Shown: piece after piece, positions 47,914 through 57,459 of the stretch
Layout: every line of letters starts with the position of its first letter
Position numbering within the stretch: the stretch's first letter is position 1
Source of the DNA: Thermanaeromonas sp. C210
GTDB lineage: Bacteria; Bacillota; DSM-521; Neomoorellales; Neomoorellaceae
Assembly: GCF_013167955.1 (NCBI RefSeq)
Contig: NZ_BLWF01000001.1
Span: forward strand, 786,083 to 850,082
DNA length: 64,000 bases
Reading direction: 5' to 3'
Made by a program: the position numbers and the translations under genes
Notes under the pieces: generated by a model
What the model saw: the letters and a program-made list of their open reading frames with translations, nothing else
The model's database searches: none
Told to the model about the DNA's origin: nothing

Positions 47914-50025
47914 TTGAGGTATTCGGTGATTAAAGAAAACGATATTTTCCTGCTCTTTGACCGGCTAGGCGACGTTAGTAAAGCAGAAGAAGCGGGTTTA
48001 GGACTGTACACCAGGGATACCCGGTTTCTCAGCCGCATGGAGTGCTACCTTAACGGCCGCAAACCAACACTGTTGGATCTGAAAACCGAAGGAAATAACG
48101 AGGCCGTTGTGCTGGCGACTAACCCTGAGCTGACTACGGTCAGTGGTTCGGTATTGCCCCCTAATTCCTTGTTCATCCGGCGGCATTTATTCATTAGCGG
48201 GGGAGCCCTTTATGAAAGGATTCTTCTCCGTAACTACCACCGCCAGGAGATCGAAGTAAACCTGGATTTATATGTAGAGGCCGACTTTACGGATATTTTT
48301 GAAGTGAGGGGTTGTATTTCCGAGGAAATGGGCCGTAACCCGTCGGTTACCGTGGGCCGCCAGGAAATGGTTTTTCACTACCGGGGAGCCGATGGTTTGG
48401 CCCGGCGCACGGAAATAAAACTGGACCCAGCCCCGGATGCGGTGTCAGGGAAGGGAAGGTTGGGGTATCAGGTTAAGCTACCGGTGGACGGCACTTTCGG
48501 GATTACGGTCTTTGTGGCTCCTTTAATCGAGGGCGAGCCCCGCCCTTCTGTACAGAACACTACGGCTGTATTACGGTCTATAAAGAAATCCCGGCGGGAG
48601 TGGCTCCGGGGTTGTACGGAAATAGTTACCGACAATGCAGATTTTAACGCGTGGATAAAACAAAGTCTTAACGACCTCCGCGCCCTCATGGTCGACTTCG
48701 GAGACGGGTTGTTTCCCGTAGCCGGCATCCCGTGGTTTGCCGTTCCCTTCGGACGGGACAGTATTATTACTGCGGTGCAAACCCTTATGCTCAATCCGTC
48801 TATAGCCCGGGCCATCATCCGGACTCTGGCCAGGTATCAGGGGCAAAAGGTGGATCCTTGGCGCGATGAGCAGCCGGGTAAGATTCCCCACGAGATCCGG
48901 AGGGGAGAACTGGCCAATATCAAGCGGATACCCCACACCCCGTATTATGGGACTGTGGACGCCACTCCCCTTTTTCTGGTCTTGCTGTCGGAGTATTATC
49001 ACTGGACGGGAGATGAGGCTTTTCTTCGCGAGTATCTCCCGGCAGTTGATTACGCCCTGGGCTGGATCGATCAATACGGGGACCGCGACGGGGATGGTTT
49101 CGTTGAGTACTTGAAGGAGTCCCCGGCGGGCATCGAGAACCAGGGGTGGAAGGACTCGGGCGATTCCATCGTCCACAAATCGGGTGCCCTGGCCGAGGCG
49201 CCCATTGCCCTGGCCGAGGTTCAGGGATATATATACGATGCCAAGGTAAAATGGGCAGCCATATTGGATAGGATGGGGTATTATGGTAAGGCAGCAGAAC
49301 TGCGGCAGAGTGCCGGTAGTTTAAAGCAAAATTTCTTGCAGGCCTTCTGGATGGAGGGGGACGGGTTCATCGCCCTGGCTTTAGATAAGAATAAACGCCA
49401 GGTGGAGACGGTTGCCTCCAACGGGGGACACTGTCTGTGGTCCGGTTTACTGGACAAGCAGTCGGCCCAACAAGTGGTGAGAAGGCTGCTGGCCCCGGAC
49501 ATGTTTTCGGGATACGGGATCCGTACCATGAGCAGTAAAGCCCGGGCCTACAATCCCATCAGCTACCACAACGGCTCTGTTTGGCCCCACGACAATTCTC
49601 TGATCGTGATGGGGCTGGTGCGCTATGGTTTCCGGCAAGAAGCCAACCGGGTGATCGAAGGTTTGTTCCAGGCGGCCAGGTACTTTAATTATCGCCTACC
49701 CGAGCTGTTTTGTGGGTTTGCCCGGGAAGAGGGTCGCCCCGTACCCTATCCTGCTGCCTGCTCGCCCCAGGCCTGGGCGGCGGGCACGGTCTTCCTCCTC
49801 CTCCAGGCTATTCTCGGCCTGTTCCCCAGGGTAGCTGGGGGGGAGGTATTCCTGGATCCGGTCCTTCCGGAAAGCATATCCTACATGCGGGTAAAGAATC
49901 TGCAGGTGGGTTCGGGAACCGTGGACCTTTTGGTGCAGCGGGAGGGCGGCAGCTCTTGCTGGGAGCTGCTGAGGAACAGTTCGGGCCTCCGGATTGTAAG
50001 AGGCCTCACCCATACGGCCGCCTGA
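47914..50025 (+). CDS. amylo-alpha-1,6-glucosidase / glycogen-debranching-type enzyme
   Basis: About 703 residues. The N-terminal ~200-residue beta domain (YSVIKENDIFLLFDRLGDVS, GLYTRDTRFLSRMECYLNGR) is the GDE_N_bis type. The catalytic (alpha/alpha)6 part has FPVAGIPWFAVPFGRDSIIT, GTVDATPLFLVLLSEYYHWT, GIENQGWKDSGDSI and YHNGSVWPHDNSLIVMGL. This is the MGH1/GH63-like group found in many thermophiles. TTG 47914 after AAGGGGAGG is preferred; GTG 47890 is possible. Single gene, no other glycogen genes nearby. Confidence 0.88.
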   Translation: MRYSVIKENDIFLLFDRLGDVSKAEEAGLGLYTRDTRFLSRMECYLNGRKPTLLDLKTEGNNEAVVLATNPELTTVSGSVLPPNSLFIRRHLFISGGALYERILLRNYHRQEIEVNLDLYVEADFTDIFEVRGCISEEMGRNPSVTVGRQEMVFHYRGADGLARRTEIKLDPAPDAVSGKGRLGYQVKLPVDGTFGITVFVAPLIEGEPRPSVQNTTAVLRSIKKSRREWLRGCTEIVTDNADFNAWIKQSLNDLRALMVDFGDGLFPVAGIPWFAVPFGRDSIITAVQTLMLNPSIARAIIRTLARYQGQKVDPWRDEQPGKIPHEIRRGELANIKRIPHTPYYGTVDATPLFLVLLSEYYHWTGDEAFLREYLPAVDYALGWIDQYGDRDGDGFVEYLKESPAGIENQGWKDSGDSIVHKSGALAEAPIALAEVQGYIYDAKVKWAAILDRMGYYGKAAELRQSAGSLKQNFLQAFWMEGDGFIALALDKNKRQVETVASNGGHCLWSGLLDKQSAQQVVRRLLAPDMFSGYGIRTMSSKARAYNPISYHNGSVWPHDNSLIVMGLVRYGFRQEANRVIEGLFQAARYFNYRLPELFCGFAREEGRPVPYPAACSPQAWAAGTVFLLLQAILGLFPRVAGGEVFLDPVLPESISYMRVKNLQVGSGTVDLLVQREGGSSCWELLRNSSGLRIVRGLTHTAA

Positions 50026-50050
50026 GGCATAAAATCCTTCGGGCCGCGTG

Positions 50051-51426
50051 TCAACTCACATAAAAACCTTACCGAAGGGAGAAGGCTCACTCAAATAAAG
50101 ACCTAACCTAAAGAGCGATAGTAGAAGGGGGTACTATGTTCCATCATCTCCCTTTAGCTTTAGAGGGTATGCTGTATATGGGTCATTGTTTTAATGGACG
50201 GCTTGCTTTTGTTGAGAAGGCTCAGTATAACCTTTAGCGAGCAATTCCTCCAGTTGGCGGTGAAGTACAAGGGGATTAATAGCCTGGAGTTGGCGCTGGA
50301 ATTTAGCGTTAGTATGAGGGTCTAGTATCCCGGCGTCTATTAAACGCTGCAAAGGGGTTCGAGCCGTATCATAGGTTTTGCGCACATAGGCACCTTGACG
50401 TTTCTTAGCAACTACTTTACGCATTGGTAAGAAAAGGTTAACATAGATATCCAAGTAGGCGTAGACCTGATTAAGCCAAGTAACGGCGTTAGGGGTGTCA
50501 TAGCGTTCATAGCCGACGATATGCCGCACGAACTGGCGATTTTTCTGTTCAACATGGGCATTATCATTTTTGCGGTAGGGTTGGCTTCGCGTAAATGTAA
50601 GGTCATTTTGCTGGCAAAAACGGAGGAGTTGGTCATTTAAGAACTCACTACCGTTATCGGTATGGATGCCCCAAGGTTTAAGCGGCCATTCGTTAAGGAT
50701 AGCCTTCAGCTCGCGAAAGACGGCGGCCTGGCTGCGGCCAAGGATGGCTCTGCGGGACTGTAACCCGTCACCACGTCGACGACGGTGATGGTGTAGGCGA
50801 AATGGCCCAGGGAAGAACCGCCATGATGCTCCACCAGGTCGACTTCCAGGGCACCGGGGCGGTTTTCATTCCAAGCATAACATTCAATTGGCACCTTGCT
50901 ACGAAGCCTGGAGCCGGGTTTTGGGTGGGGCAGGGTACGTTTAGGCTTAGGAGAGCGCCATTTAGCTATTCTTCTAGCCAAAGTAGGGCGGCTAATTCGA
51001 GCCAGCTGTTCCCGTATCTGAGGAGTGAGGAGGAGCTCTCCGTGGCTGGCCAGGAGCTCAGCCGTAGAAAGGAGTACTGGATGGAGGCGTTCGGCACAAG
51101 GATAATCCAGGGCCTCCCAAACGAGCTGGATGGCCGGGAGTGCCTCCAAATACTTTAATGGTTTAGAACGCTTTTTAGCTGGCTTTTTGGCAGGAATAGG
51201 ATTATTTAAGACATAGATAGCATACTTACGGTTATAGCCGAGCATCTTGACTACCTCGTCGATAATCTGGGATTTTTCGGTTCGGGAAGCGGCCTGAGAG
51301 TAACGCTGGTGCATGTTGTTTAAATACTCACGGCGACTATTTAATGACATCCTCAATACACATCCCCTCGGTAAGATTTCGCCGTGAGTGAGCCGTTCCC
51401 CCTTCGGTTATATTTTAAGTGAGTGA
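50051..51426 (-). mobile_element. IS481-like insertion sequence (~1.38 kb)
   Basis: Imperfect terminal inverted repeats of about 45 bp bound the element. Left begins TCAACTCACATAAAAA and later has ACCGAAGGGAGAAGGCTCAC; right, read inward, begins TCACTCACTTAAAATA and later has ACCGAAGGGGGAACGGCTCA. It contains one frameshifted transposase. Its right end is only 9 bp upstream of the -35 box of the Val-Asp-Phe tRNA operon. Confidence 0.82.
50191..51356 (-). pseudogene. integrase-core transposase, frameshifted
   Basis: The first part (51356-50706) has an HTH-type N-terminus (LGYNRKYAIYVLNNPIPAKK) and the start of the rve catalytic core (GALEVDLVEHHGGSSLGHFA, YTITVVDVVTGYS). Near 50755 the frame shifts by one base. 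The second part continues RRAILGRSQAAVFRELKAIL and WGIHTDNGSEFLNDQLLRFC, with DDE residues, ending in LLAKGYTEPSQQKQAVH at 50191. No clear slippery heptamer is present, so it is more likely a mutation than programmed frameshifting. Confidence 0.85.
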
Positions 51427-51435
51427 TCGCGGCCG

Positions 51436-51464
51436 TTGACTCGGACGGTGACCCGTGCTATAAT
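51436..51464 (+). promoter_or_regulatory. sigma-A promoter of tRNA-Val-Asp-Phe operon
   Basis: TTGACT at 51436-51441 and TATAAT at 51459-51464, 17-bp spacing. Confidence 0.88.
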
Positions 51465-51485
51465 AATTTACGCAGCGCTAGCTGC

Positions 51486-51560
51486 GGGCGATTAGCTCAG
51501 GGGGAGAGCACTTGCCTTACAAGCAAGGGGTCGGTAGTTCAAATCTACCATCGCCCACCA
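51486..51560 (+). tRNA. tRNA-Val (anticodon TAC)
   Basis: Acceptor GGGCGAT/ATCGCCC with encoded CCA; anticodon stem CTTGC/GCAAG around CTTACAA gives TAC. T-arm GGTAGTTCAAATCTACC. Confidence 0.96.
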
Positions 51561-51565
51561 GGCGC

Positions 51566-51642
51566 GGAGCCGTAGTGTAGCGGTTTAACATGTCGGCCTG
51601 TCACGCCGAAGATCGCGGGTTCGAATCCCGTCGGCTCCGCCA
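51566..51642 (+). tRNA. tRNA-Asp (anticodon GTC)
   Basis: Acceptor GGAGCCG/CGGCTCC, anticodon stem TCGGC/GCCGA around CTGTCAC gives GTC. T-arm GCGGGTTCGAATCCCGT; CCA encoded. Confidence 0.96.
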
Positions 51643-51646
51643 TTTT

Positions 51647-51722
51647 GCCCCGGTAGCTCAGTTGGTAGAGCAGTGGACTGAAAATCCACGTGTCGGCGGT
51701 TCGATTCCGCCCTGGGGCACCA
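51647..51722 (+). tRNA. tRNA-Phe (anticodon GAA)
   Basis: Acceptor GCCCCGG/CTGGGGC, anticodon stem GTGGA/TCCAC around CTGAAAA gives GAA. CCA encoded. Confidence 0.96.
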
Positions 51723-51733
51723 TAAGAACCGTA

Positions 51734-51770
51734 AAGGGGTTTCAGGTTAGCTGAAACCCCTTTTTTATTT
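51734..51770. terminator. bidirectional terminator, tRNA operon / MFS gene
   Basis: AAGGGGTTTCAG pairs with CTGAAACCCCTT (12 bp, loop GTTAG), followed by six T on the plus strand. It lies 15 bp from the stop of the convergent MFS gene. Confidence 0.92.
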
Positions 51771-51784
51771 TTTATTTTAGGAAA

Positions 51785-53173
51785 CTAGTGGTGGATTTGT
51801 CCCCGGGCCAGGGAGGCGAAAATTCCCCCTACGGAGAAGACGGTGAAGGCGATAAAAGACAGGTTCATGCTTTTGACCAGGAGGTCGGCGTGCTGGGGGG
51901 CGATCTGGATACCGCGGAAGTAGAGGTTAAACATGATGGTAACGATGGCCATACTGAAGGCCTGCCCCAGGAGACGCATGGTACCCAGGATGGAAGAGGC
52001 TACGCCGTAGTAGGCTCTAGGTGCCGAGCTCATGACGGCATTGGTGTTGGGGGAGGAAAAGAGGGCAAAGCCGAACCCCAGAAGCAGGAGATTGGCCACG
52101 ATTAGAGGAATCGGAGATTGTAAGCGTAAGGTGGATAAAACCAAAAGGCCCAAGGATGTAAGGCCCATGCCTGCCGAGGCCACAATGCGGGGTTCGACCC
52201 GGTCGGAGAGCTGGCCTGCTACAGGAGAAAGCAGTACTTGAACCACCGGCTGGACTAACAGAATTAGCCCGGCGGTTTGGGAGTCTAGGCCCTTCGCCAC
52301 CTGGAGGTATAGGGAAAGGAGGTAGCCTACGGCATAGGTGGCACTGTAATTGATCAGGGCGGCCAGGTTGGAGAAGGTAAAGGCCGGATTGCCCCTGAAG
52401 AGGCGGACGTTCAATAAGGGGAAGGGAGCCCTTGCTTCCTGCCAGACGAAGAGGAGGATTCCCCCCAGGCCTACGAAAAAAAGCCACCTAGACAAGGCTC
52501 CCAGGGAAAAGGTAGAGGCCCCGTAAATTACTGCGGCCAGGCTCAGCACCGATAAAAGGGAACCGGCCCAATCGAATTTTTCGCCGTGGGCTCCTACCCA
52601 TTCTCCCCGAAGCTTTGCCCAGGCGATGACCAGGGTGACCAAGCCCACTAGAGCATTTATACCGAACAGGAAACGCCATCCCAGGTAGTGGGTGATTATG
52701 CCTCCTAAAAAGGGTCCTGCAGACAGGCCGGCGTATACCGCCGCCGCATTTATGCCCAGCACCCGACCCCGCGAGTGGGCCGGGAAGGTCGAAATAAGGA
52801 TGGCCACGGCCGTGCTGAAAATCATGGCACAGCTTATTCCGTGCAGGGCCCGCGCAACGATTAAAAAGGGAAGGGATGGTGCCAGGGTCGACAGGAAGGA
52901 GAAAAGAGTGTACCCCGCCAGACCCCCCAGGAACATTTTCCTGCGGCCGTAAAGGTCAGCTAGGCGCCCCAGGGGTAGAAGAAAGGCGGCCGAAGTCAAA
53001 AGGAAAGCCGAGACTACCCAATTGAGGCTAAGAGCTTCGGCGTGGAATTCTGCGCCGATGGCGGGGATGGCCAGATTAATAGAACTGCCCATAAAAGGTG
53101 TCAAAAAAGAGGCCAGGGTGCATACTAGCAGGGCATAGCTGCGGCTGGATGCAAGTTGTTGGCTTTCTTCCAT
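51785..53173 (-). CDS. MFS transporter, DHA2 (EmrB/QacA) type
   Basis: 462 residues with about 14 membrane helices. GRLADLYGRRKMFLGG is motif A between helices 2 and 3; ARALHGISCAMIFSTAVAIL and GRVLGINAAAVYAGLSAGPF, with LGGIITHYLGWRFLF (motif C), mark the 14-helix drug:H+ antiporter family. Probable exporter; substrate not predictable. Single gene. Confidence 0.9.
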   Translation of the reverse strand: MEESQQLASSRSYALLVCTLASFLTPFMGSSINLAIPAIGAEFHAEALSLNWVVSAFLLTSAAFLLPLGRLADLYGRRKMFLGGLAGYTLFSFLSTLAPSLPFLIVARALHGISCAMIFSTAVAILISTFPAHSRGRVLGINAAAVYAGLSAGPFLGGIITHYLGWRFLFGINALVGLVTLVIAWAKLRGEWVGAHGEKFDWAGSLLSVLSLAAVIYGASTFSLGALSRWLFFVGLGGILLFVWQEARAPFPLLNVRLFRGNPAFTFSNLAALINYSATYAVGYLLSLYLQVAKGLDSQTAGLILLVQPVVQVLLSPVAGQLSDRVEPRIVASAGMGLTSLGLLVLSTLRLQSPIPLIVANLLLLGFGFALFSSPNTNAVMSSAPRAYYGVASSILGTMRLLGQAFSMAIVTIMFNLYFRGIQIAPQHADLLVKSMNLSFIAFTVFSVGGIFASLARGQIHH

Positions 53174-53378
53174 GCTTTGCCTCTTCCCTTCAGCGTGAGC
53201 TTTAAGTGAATTATAACCATATTATATCACCTTCTTTAAAAAGGGAGGCTCAAAGTATGATAAAATACCCCTTGGAAGGGAGGTGTCCGGGAACCGAAGA
53301 CTTAGCTGTGGTAAGCGGTACCGCCGAAAGGATGAGAACGCCCAAAAGAACATTTCCAGGGTAGAAAGGACGGAGAGT

Positions 53379-54194
53379 ATGGAGTGGGGAGCAAAAGTTG
53401 CCGCTTGTATTGAGAGGGTGCGGGAGCGGCGGCCCCTGATCCACCATATTACCAATCTGGTGGTTACTAATGTTACGGCCAACGTTACCCTGGCCGTGGG
53501 CGCCTCACCGGTCATGGCCTATGCTCCGGAAGAAGTAGCGGATATGGCCAGACTGGCCCAAGGGGTGGTTTTGAACATGGGCACCCTGACGCAAGAGGTG
53601 GTAGAGGCCATGATGCTGGCAGGGAAGGCGGCCAAAGAGGCTGGGATACCGGTGATTTTCGATCCAGTAGGCGCAGGAGCCACTCCCTTCCGCACGTCGG
53701 TGGCGCACAGGATAATTGAGGAGGTACCCATCGATGTCCTGCGGGGCAACGCCTCGGAAATAGCCTGTGTAGCGGGATTGGGGGGGCGGACCAGGGGGGT
53801 GGATGCGGGAGATTCCCCTTCTGATGATTTAGCAGAGTTGACGAGGGAGATTGCCCGGAAGCTGGAGACGGTGGTGGTGACTACCGGAGCCACTGACTAT
53901 GTTAGTGATGGGACCCGGCTACTGGCGGTGGACAACGGCCATCCTATGTTGACTCGGGTCACCGGCACCGGATGCTCGGCTACTTCGGTTATCGCCGCCT
54001 TCCGGGCCGTGGAGACTGATGGTGTTGAAGCCAGCGCGGCAGCCCTGGCCTATTACGGCCTGGCGGCGGAAAAGGCAGCGGAGGCTGCTGGCGGACCGGG
54101 GAGTTTTCAGGTGGCCCTTTTAGATGCCCTGTACAATTTGACCCGCGACGTGCTGCTCCAGGGGGTAAGAATTCGCGAGCCTAGGAGATCGTAG
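53379..54194 (+). CDS. thiM: hydroxyethylthiazole kinase
   Basis: Thiamine salvage: phosphorylates 4-methyl-5-(2-hydroxyethyl)thiazole. 271 residues from ATG 53379 (MEWGAKVAACIERVRERRPL), after AAAGGACGGAGAG. LIHHITNLVVTNVTANVTLA, ASPVMAYAPEEV, VIFDPVGAGATPFR and TRVTGTGCSATSVIAAF (with the catalytic GTGC) are seen. No thiE or thiD follows, and no TPP riboswitch was found upstream. Confidence 0.94.
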   Translation: MEWGAKVAACIERVRERRPLIHHITNLVVTNVTANVTLAVGASPVMAYAPEEVADMARLAQGVVLNMGTLTQEVVEAMMLAGKAAKEAGIPVIFDPVGAGATPFRTSVAHRIIEEVPIDVLRGNASEIACVAGLGGRTRGVDAGDSPSDDLAELTREIARKLETVVVTTGATDYVSDGTRLLAVDNGHPMLTRVTGTGCSATSVIAAFRAVETDGVEASAAALAYYGLAAEKAAEAAGGPGSFQVALLDALYNLTRDVLLQGVRIREPRRS

Positions 54195-54214
54195 GGGTAA
54201 GGAGAGGGAATACG

Positions 54215-54856
54215 GTGTTTCCGTTGCTGTGGCCCCTGATCTTTCTTTTTGTGATAATACCTTTACTGCTCCTGTCGTTTTTCTTGAACCTGGCGGTGTT
54301 TTCCTTTGCCAAGCTGGGTTTATCCCCCCTGGGAGCGCTGCTGTTGCTCCTTGCTTCCCTTGCCGGGAGCCTGATTAACATTCCCGTTTACCGCCAGCGG
54401 ATATACGACCATTCGCCCTTATGGCATCCCTTTTTCTTTTATTACCCTCCCCAGTTAAATTACCAGGTGGTTTGTATTAACGTAGGGGGAGCAGTAATAC
54501 CGGTACTCTTTTCCTTATACCTTTTGAGCACCCGGGCGCCTTTCGGTGCCACCTGCCTGGCCGCGCTAATCGTGACCGCAGTTACTAAAGCCATGGCCCG
54601 GGTAGTCCCGGGAGCGGGTATTACGCTGCCCACCTTTATTCCGCCTGTGGTGGCCGCCCTGGCGGCCATCTTGATTGCGCCCTACAATGCGCCCCCGGTG
54701 GCCTACGTAGCGGGAGCCCTGGGTACCCTGCTGGGAGCCGACATCTTAAACCTGGGGGCCATTCGGAGGCTTAAGGCTCAGGTGGTGAGCATAGGGGGTG
54801 CAGGTGTTTTTGACGGCATCTTCCTGGTGGCCCTGGCAGCCGCTTTGCTAAGTTAA
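54215..54856 (+). CDS. DUF1614 membrane protein
   Basis: 213 residues with six or seven hydrophobic helices. FFLNLAVFSFAKLGLSPLGA, SLAGSLINIPVYRQ, INVGGAVIPVLFSLYLL, TFIPPVVAALAAILI, and GTLLGADILNLGAIRRLKAQ with VVSIGGAGVFDGIFLVALAA near the end define the DUF1614 family of anaerobes and archaea. Function unknown. It starts 20 bp after thiM. Confidence 0.88.
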   Translation: MFPLLWPLIFLFVIIPLLLLSFFLNLAVFSFAKLGLSPLGALLLLLASLAGSLINIPVYRQRIYDHSPLWHPFFFYYPPQLNYQVVCINVGGAVIPVLFSLYLLSTRAPFGATCLAALIVTAVTKAMARVVPGAGITLPTFIPPVVAALAAILIAPYNAPPVAYVAGALGTLLGADILNLGAIRRLKAQVVSIGGAGVFDGIFLVALAAALLS

Positions 54857-54938
54857 TTTGCTAAGTTAAAGTGTTCCTGTAAGTGGGAGAATAAACCTGA
54901 AAGGTTGTTTCCAGAAGGTCTGCGGAGGAGAAGCTTCT

Positions 54939-56615
54939 GTGGTGCTGAGGCCCCGCTATGCACACATTCAGAGGCTGCGGAAAATAGCTAATACCCTGGC
55001 CAAGCACGGCTTTGGTTATTTCATCGACCAGCTAGGCTTTAGCGGTCTTCTTAACCGGGGTACCGGGGGCGAGAAGGCCCAGCTATCCCGCGGAGAGAGG
55101 TTACGCCTGGCGTTGGAAGAGCTGGGGCCTACTTTTGTGAAGCTCGGCCAATTCTTGAGCACCCGCCCTGACATAATCCCCAGGGATATCGTGCAGGAAC
55201 TGAGCCGGCTGCAGGATAGGGTAGCCCCCTTCGCTACCGAAAGGGTATATGAGATCCTCAGGGATGAGCTGGGGGAAGGCTGGGAGGAGATTTTTGCTTC
55301 TTTCGATCCCGAGCCTTTGGCGGCGGCCTCCCTCGGGCAGGTCCACCTGGCCTCCCTGGCCGGAGGTCAAAGGGTGATAGTAAAGGTTCAGCGTCCCGAA
55401 GTGGCGCGGCTTATTCATACGGATCTGGAAATCCTCCACTACGTGGCCCAGGTGGCCCAAAGGCACAGCGTTTACGGCCAGATTTATGATTTCGTCGCCA
55501 TGGCCGAGGAATTCAGCAGGGCGTTAAAGCAGGAGCTGGATTATACGGCCGAAGGGCGTAATGCCGACCGGCTGCGGCAGGCCCTGCGGGGTGAAGAAGG
55601 GGTGTATATACCCCGCGTCTACTGGGAGTACACCACGGGCCGGGTTTTGACCATGGAATTTGTGGAAGCGGTTAAGGTCAACGAGTTGGAGGAGCTTGCC
55701 CGCCGGGGCTATGACCCCCGGAGAATAGCCGACAATCTATTGCGGGCCTTTTACCGCCAGGTGCTGGTGGAAGGCTTCTTTCACGGGGACCCCCATCCGG
55801 GCAACCTGGCGGTCCTTCCGGGAGAAAGGATCGTCTTCATGGACTTCGGCCTGGTAGGTACTCTCTCCGATGAACACCGGCGGGAGATAATCCGCCTGGT
55901 CTTGGGGTTGGTAAGACGCCGCAGCCGGGATGTTATACGCGGTATGGTCAACCTGGGGACCGTCCCCTCCGACCTGGATATGAAGGCCTTGCGCCGGGAA
56001 ATTGATAAGCTGCGCCAGAAGTATTTGGCGGTACCGCTGAAGGATATCAAACTGGGGTCGGCCATAGACGAACTCATTGACGTGGCCTTTCGGTTTCGTA
56101 TCCGTATGCCGGGCGAATTTACCCTCCTGGTCAAGACCCTCCTCTCCTTGGAGGGCCTCATAACCACCTTAGACCCGCATTTAAGCTTTATCCAGCTTTC
56201 TACCCCTTACGTTTGGGAGCTGGTCCGCCGCCAGTACCGGCCGCGGGAAGTGTGGCGGGCGGTGGAGGAGAACCTGGGGGCTTACCTGGACCTTGCCTAT
56301 GAGCTTCCGGTCCAGGTGCAGAGGATCCTTTCCCGCCTGAGCCGGGGCGACTTGACCATCAAGCTAGAGCACCAGGATTTGCGGTCTTTCTTCCGGCACC
56401 TGGAAGCCGCCGTCAACAAGCTGAGCCTGAGTTTAATCCTCTTGGCCTTTAGCATTATTATGGCCGGTTTGATCATCAGCGCGGGGCTGGGGGCCCTTCC
56501 GTTGACGGGCAGCCGCTTTTTCTTTCGCCTGCCGGTATTGGAAATAGGTTCGGTGATAGCGGTGGTCCTTTTTAGCTGGCTGTTGCTAACCATTTTCCGG
56601 GGAGGAAGATTTTAA
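54939..56615 (+). CDS. ABC1/AarF (UbiB-like) kinase family protein
   Basis: 558 residues. KxGQ motif FVKLGQFLSTRPDII, Ala-rich loop AAASLGQVHLASLAGG, Lys in VIVKVQRPEV, catalytic HGDPHPGNLAVLP, metal-binding DFGLVGTLSD, and two C-terminal helices (LSLILLAFSIIMAGLIISAG, IGSVIAVVLFSWLLLTIF). UbiB homologues support quinone synthesis elsewhere; anaerobic thermophiles may lack ubiquinone, so its role here is open. The start is GTG 54939 after GCGGAGGAG. Confidence 0.9.
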   Translation: MVLRPRYAHIQRLRKIANTLAKHGFGYFIDQLGFSGLLNRGTGGEKAQLSRGERLRLALEELGPTFVKLGQFLSTRPDIIPRDIVQELSRLQDRVAPFATERVYEILRDELGEGWEEIFASFDPEPLAAASLGQVHLASLAGGQRVIVKVQRPEVARLIHTDLEILHYVAQVAQRHSVYGQIYDFVAMAEEFSRALKQELDYTAEGRNADRLRQALRGEEGVYIPRVYWEYTTGRVLTMEFVEAVKVNELEELARRGYDPRRIADNLLRAFYRQVLVEGFFHGDPHPGNLAVLPGERIVFMDFGLVGTLSDEHRREIIRLVLGLVRRRSRDVIRGMVNLGTVPSDLDMKALRREIDKLRQKYLAVPLKDIKLGSAIDELIDVAFRFRIRMPGEFTLLVKTLLSLEGLITTLDPHLSFIQLSTPYVWELVRRQYRPREVWRAVEENLGAYLDLAYELPVQVQRILSRLSRGDLTIKLEHQDLRSFFRHLEAAVNKLSLSLILLAFSIIMAGLIISAGLGALPLTGSRFFFRLPVLEIGSVIAVVLFSWLLLTIFRGGRF

Positions 56616-56735
56616 GGCCCTTGACGTCCGTGACCGGGGGCGGGTGACCTGCCGCGCAGGAGTAAAGCGGGAGGAGATTGGGGAGCTCACGGCGAAGTAA
56701 TAGTATAGAGCATCTCTTGGAAACGGGGTTGAGGG

Positions 56736-57404
56736 ATGAAGATTATCATTGTAGGCGGTGGCAAAGTAGGGGCCCAGCTGGCCAAACAATGTCGTCAACT
56801 GGGCTACCAGGTGGTCCTTATCGAGTACCAGCGGAGCAGGGGAGAAAGATTAAGGCGGGAATTGGAGGTTCCGGTGGTAATCGGTGACGGCACGGATCCC
56901 CATGTAATGAAGGCGGCCGGCGCCGAAGAAGTGGATATCGTAGTAGCCGTAACGGACGATGACCAGGATAATCTCATTATTTGCCAGCAGGCCGAAAGGA
57001 GATTTAAGGCCAAGCGTACCCTGGCCTTGGTTAACAATCCGGGAAACGAGAAGCTTTTCAGCTGGCTGGGTGTGAATCAGGTAATCGGTCCGACCTCCTT
57101 AATTCTGGGCCTGATCCAGGGAACGGTGGACATGCAGCAGACCACCACCCTGTGGATGCAGGGTATCAAGGATCTAAAGATGATCCAGGTCAAGATAAGC
57201 CCCGAGGCTCCCGCGGTCAACTTGCGGGTGAGGGATCTAAAGCTTCCCAACGAATGTATTCTGGTAACCATTGTGCGGGGAGATACGGCCATCGTCCCCG
57301 GCGGAAATACGTGCATCAAGGCCGGCGATCTGGTCTTTGCCCTGACACACCCCAGTGTGGAGGCCGAAGTAGAAGCTGTGTTGGCCGGCCCAAAGCCCGT
57401 CTGA
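56736..57404 (+). CDS. TrkA/KtrA-type potassium uptake regulator
   Basis: 222 residues: RCK-N Rossmann domain (IIIVGGGKVGAQLAKQCRQL, VVIGDGTDPHVMKAAGAEEV, VVAVTDDDQDNLIICQQAE) and RCK-C domain (VNLRVRDLKLPNECILVTIV, GDTAIVPGGNTCIKAGDLVF). It gates a K+ channel or transporter by nucleotide binding. No transmembrane partner is adjacent. Confidence 0.9.
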   Translation: MKIIIVGGGKVGAQLAKQCRQLGYQVVLIEYQRSRGERLRRELEVPVVIGDGTDPHVMKAAGAEEVDIVVAVTDDDQDNLIICQQAERRFKAKRTLALVNNPGNEKLFSWLGVNQVIGPTSLILGLIQGTVDMQQTTTLWMQGIKDLKMIQVKISPEAPAVNLRVRDLKLPNECILVTIVRGDTAIVPGGNTCIKAGDLVFALTHPSVEAEVEAVLAGPKPV

Positions 57405-57459
57405 AAGGGGTCAAAGGGGGGCGGAACCCGTATTTCGCAATTAAGAAAGGGGAGAGGCC

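Noticed and set aside
50700..50800. Programmed frameshift in the IS transposase
   Set aside because: No A6G or similar slippery sequence at the shift; a plain indel explains it better.
53200..53378. Possible TPP riboswitch upstream of thiM
   Set aside because: The conserved CUGAGA and ACCUGAUC-type blocks of the THI element are not present.
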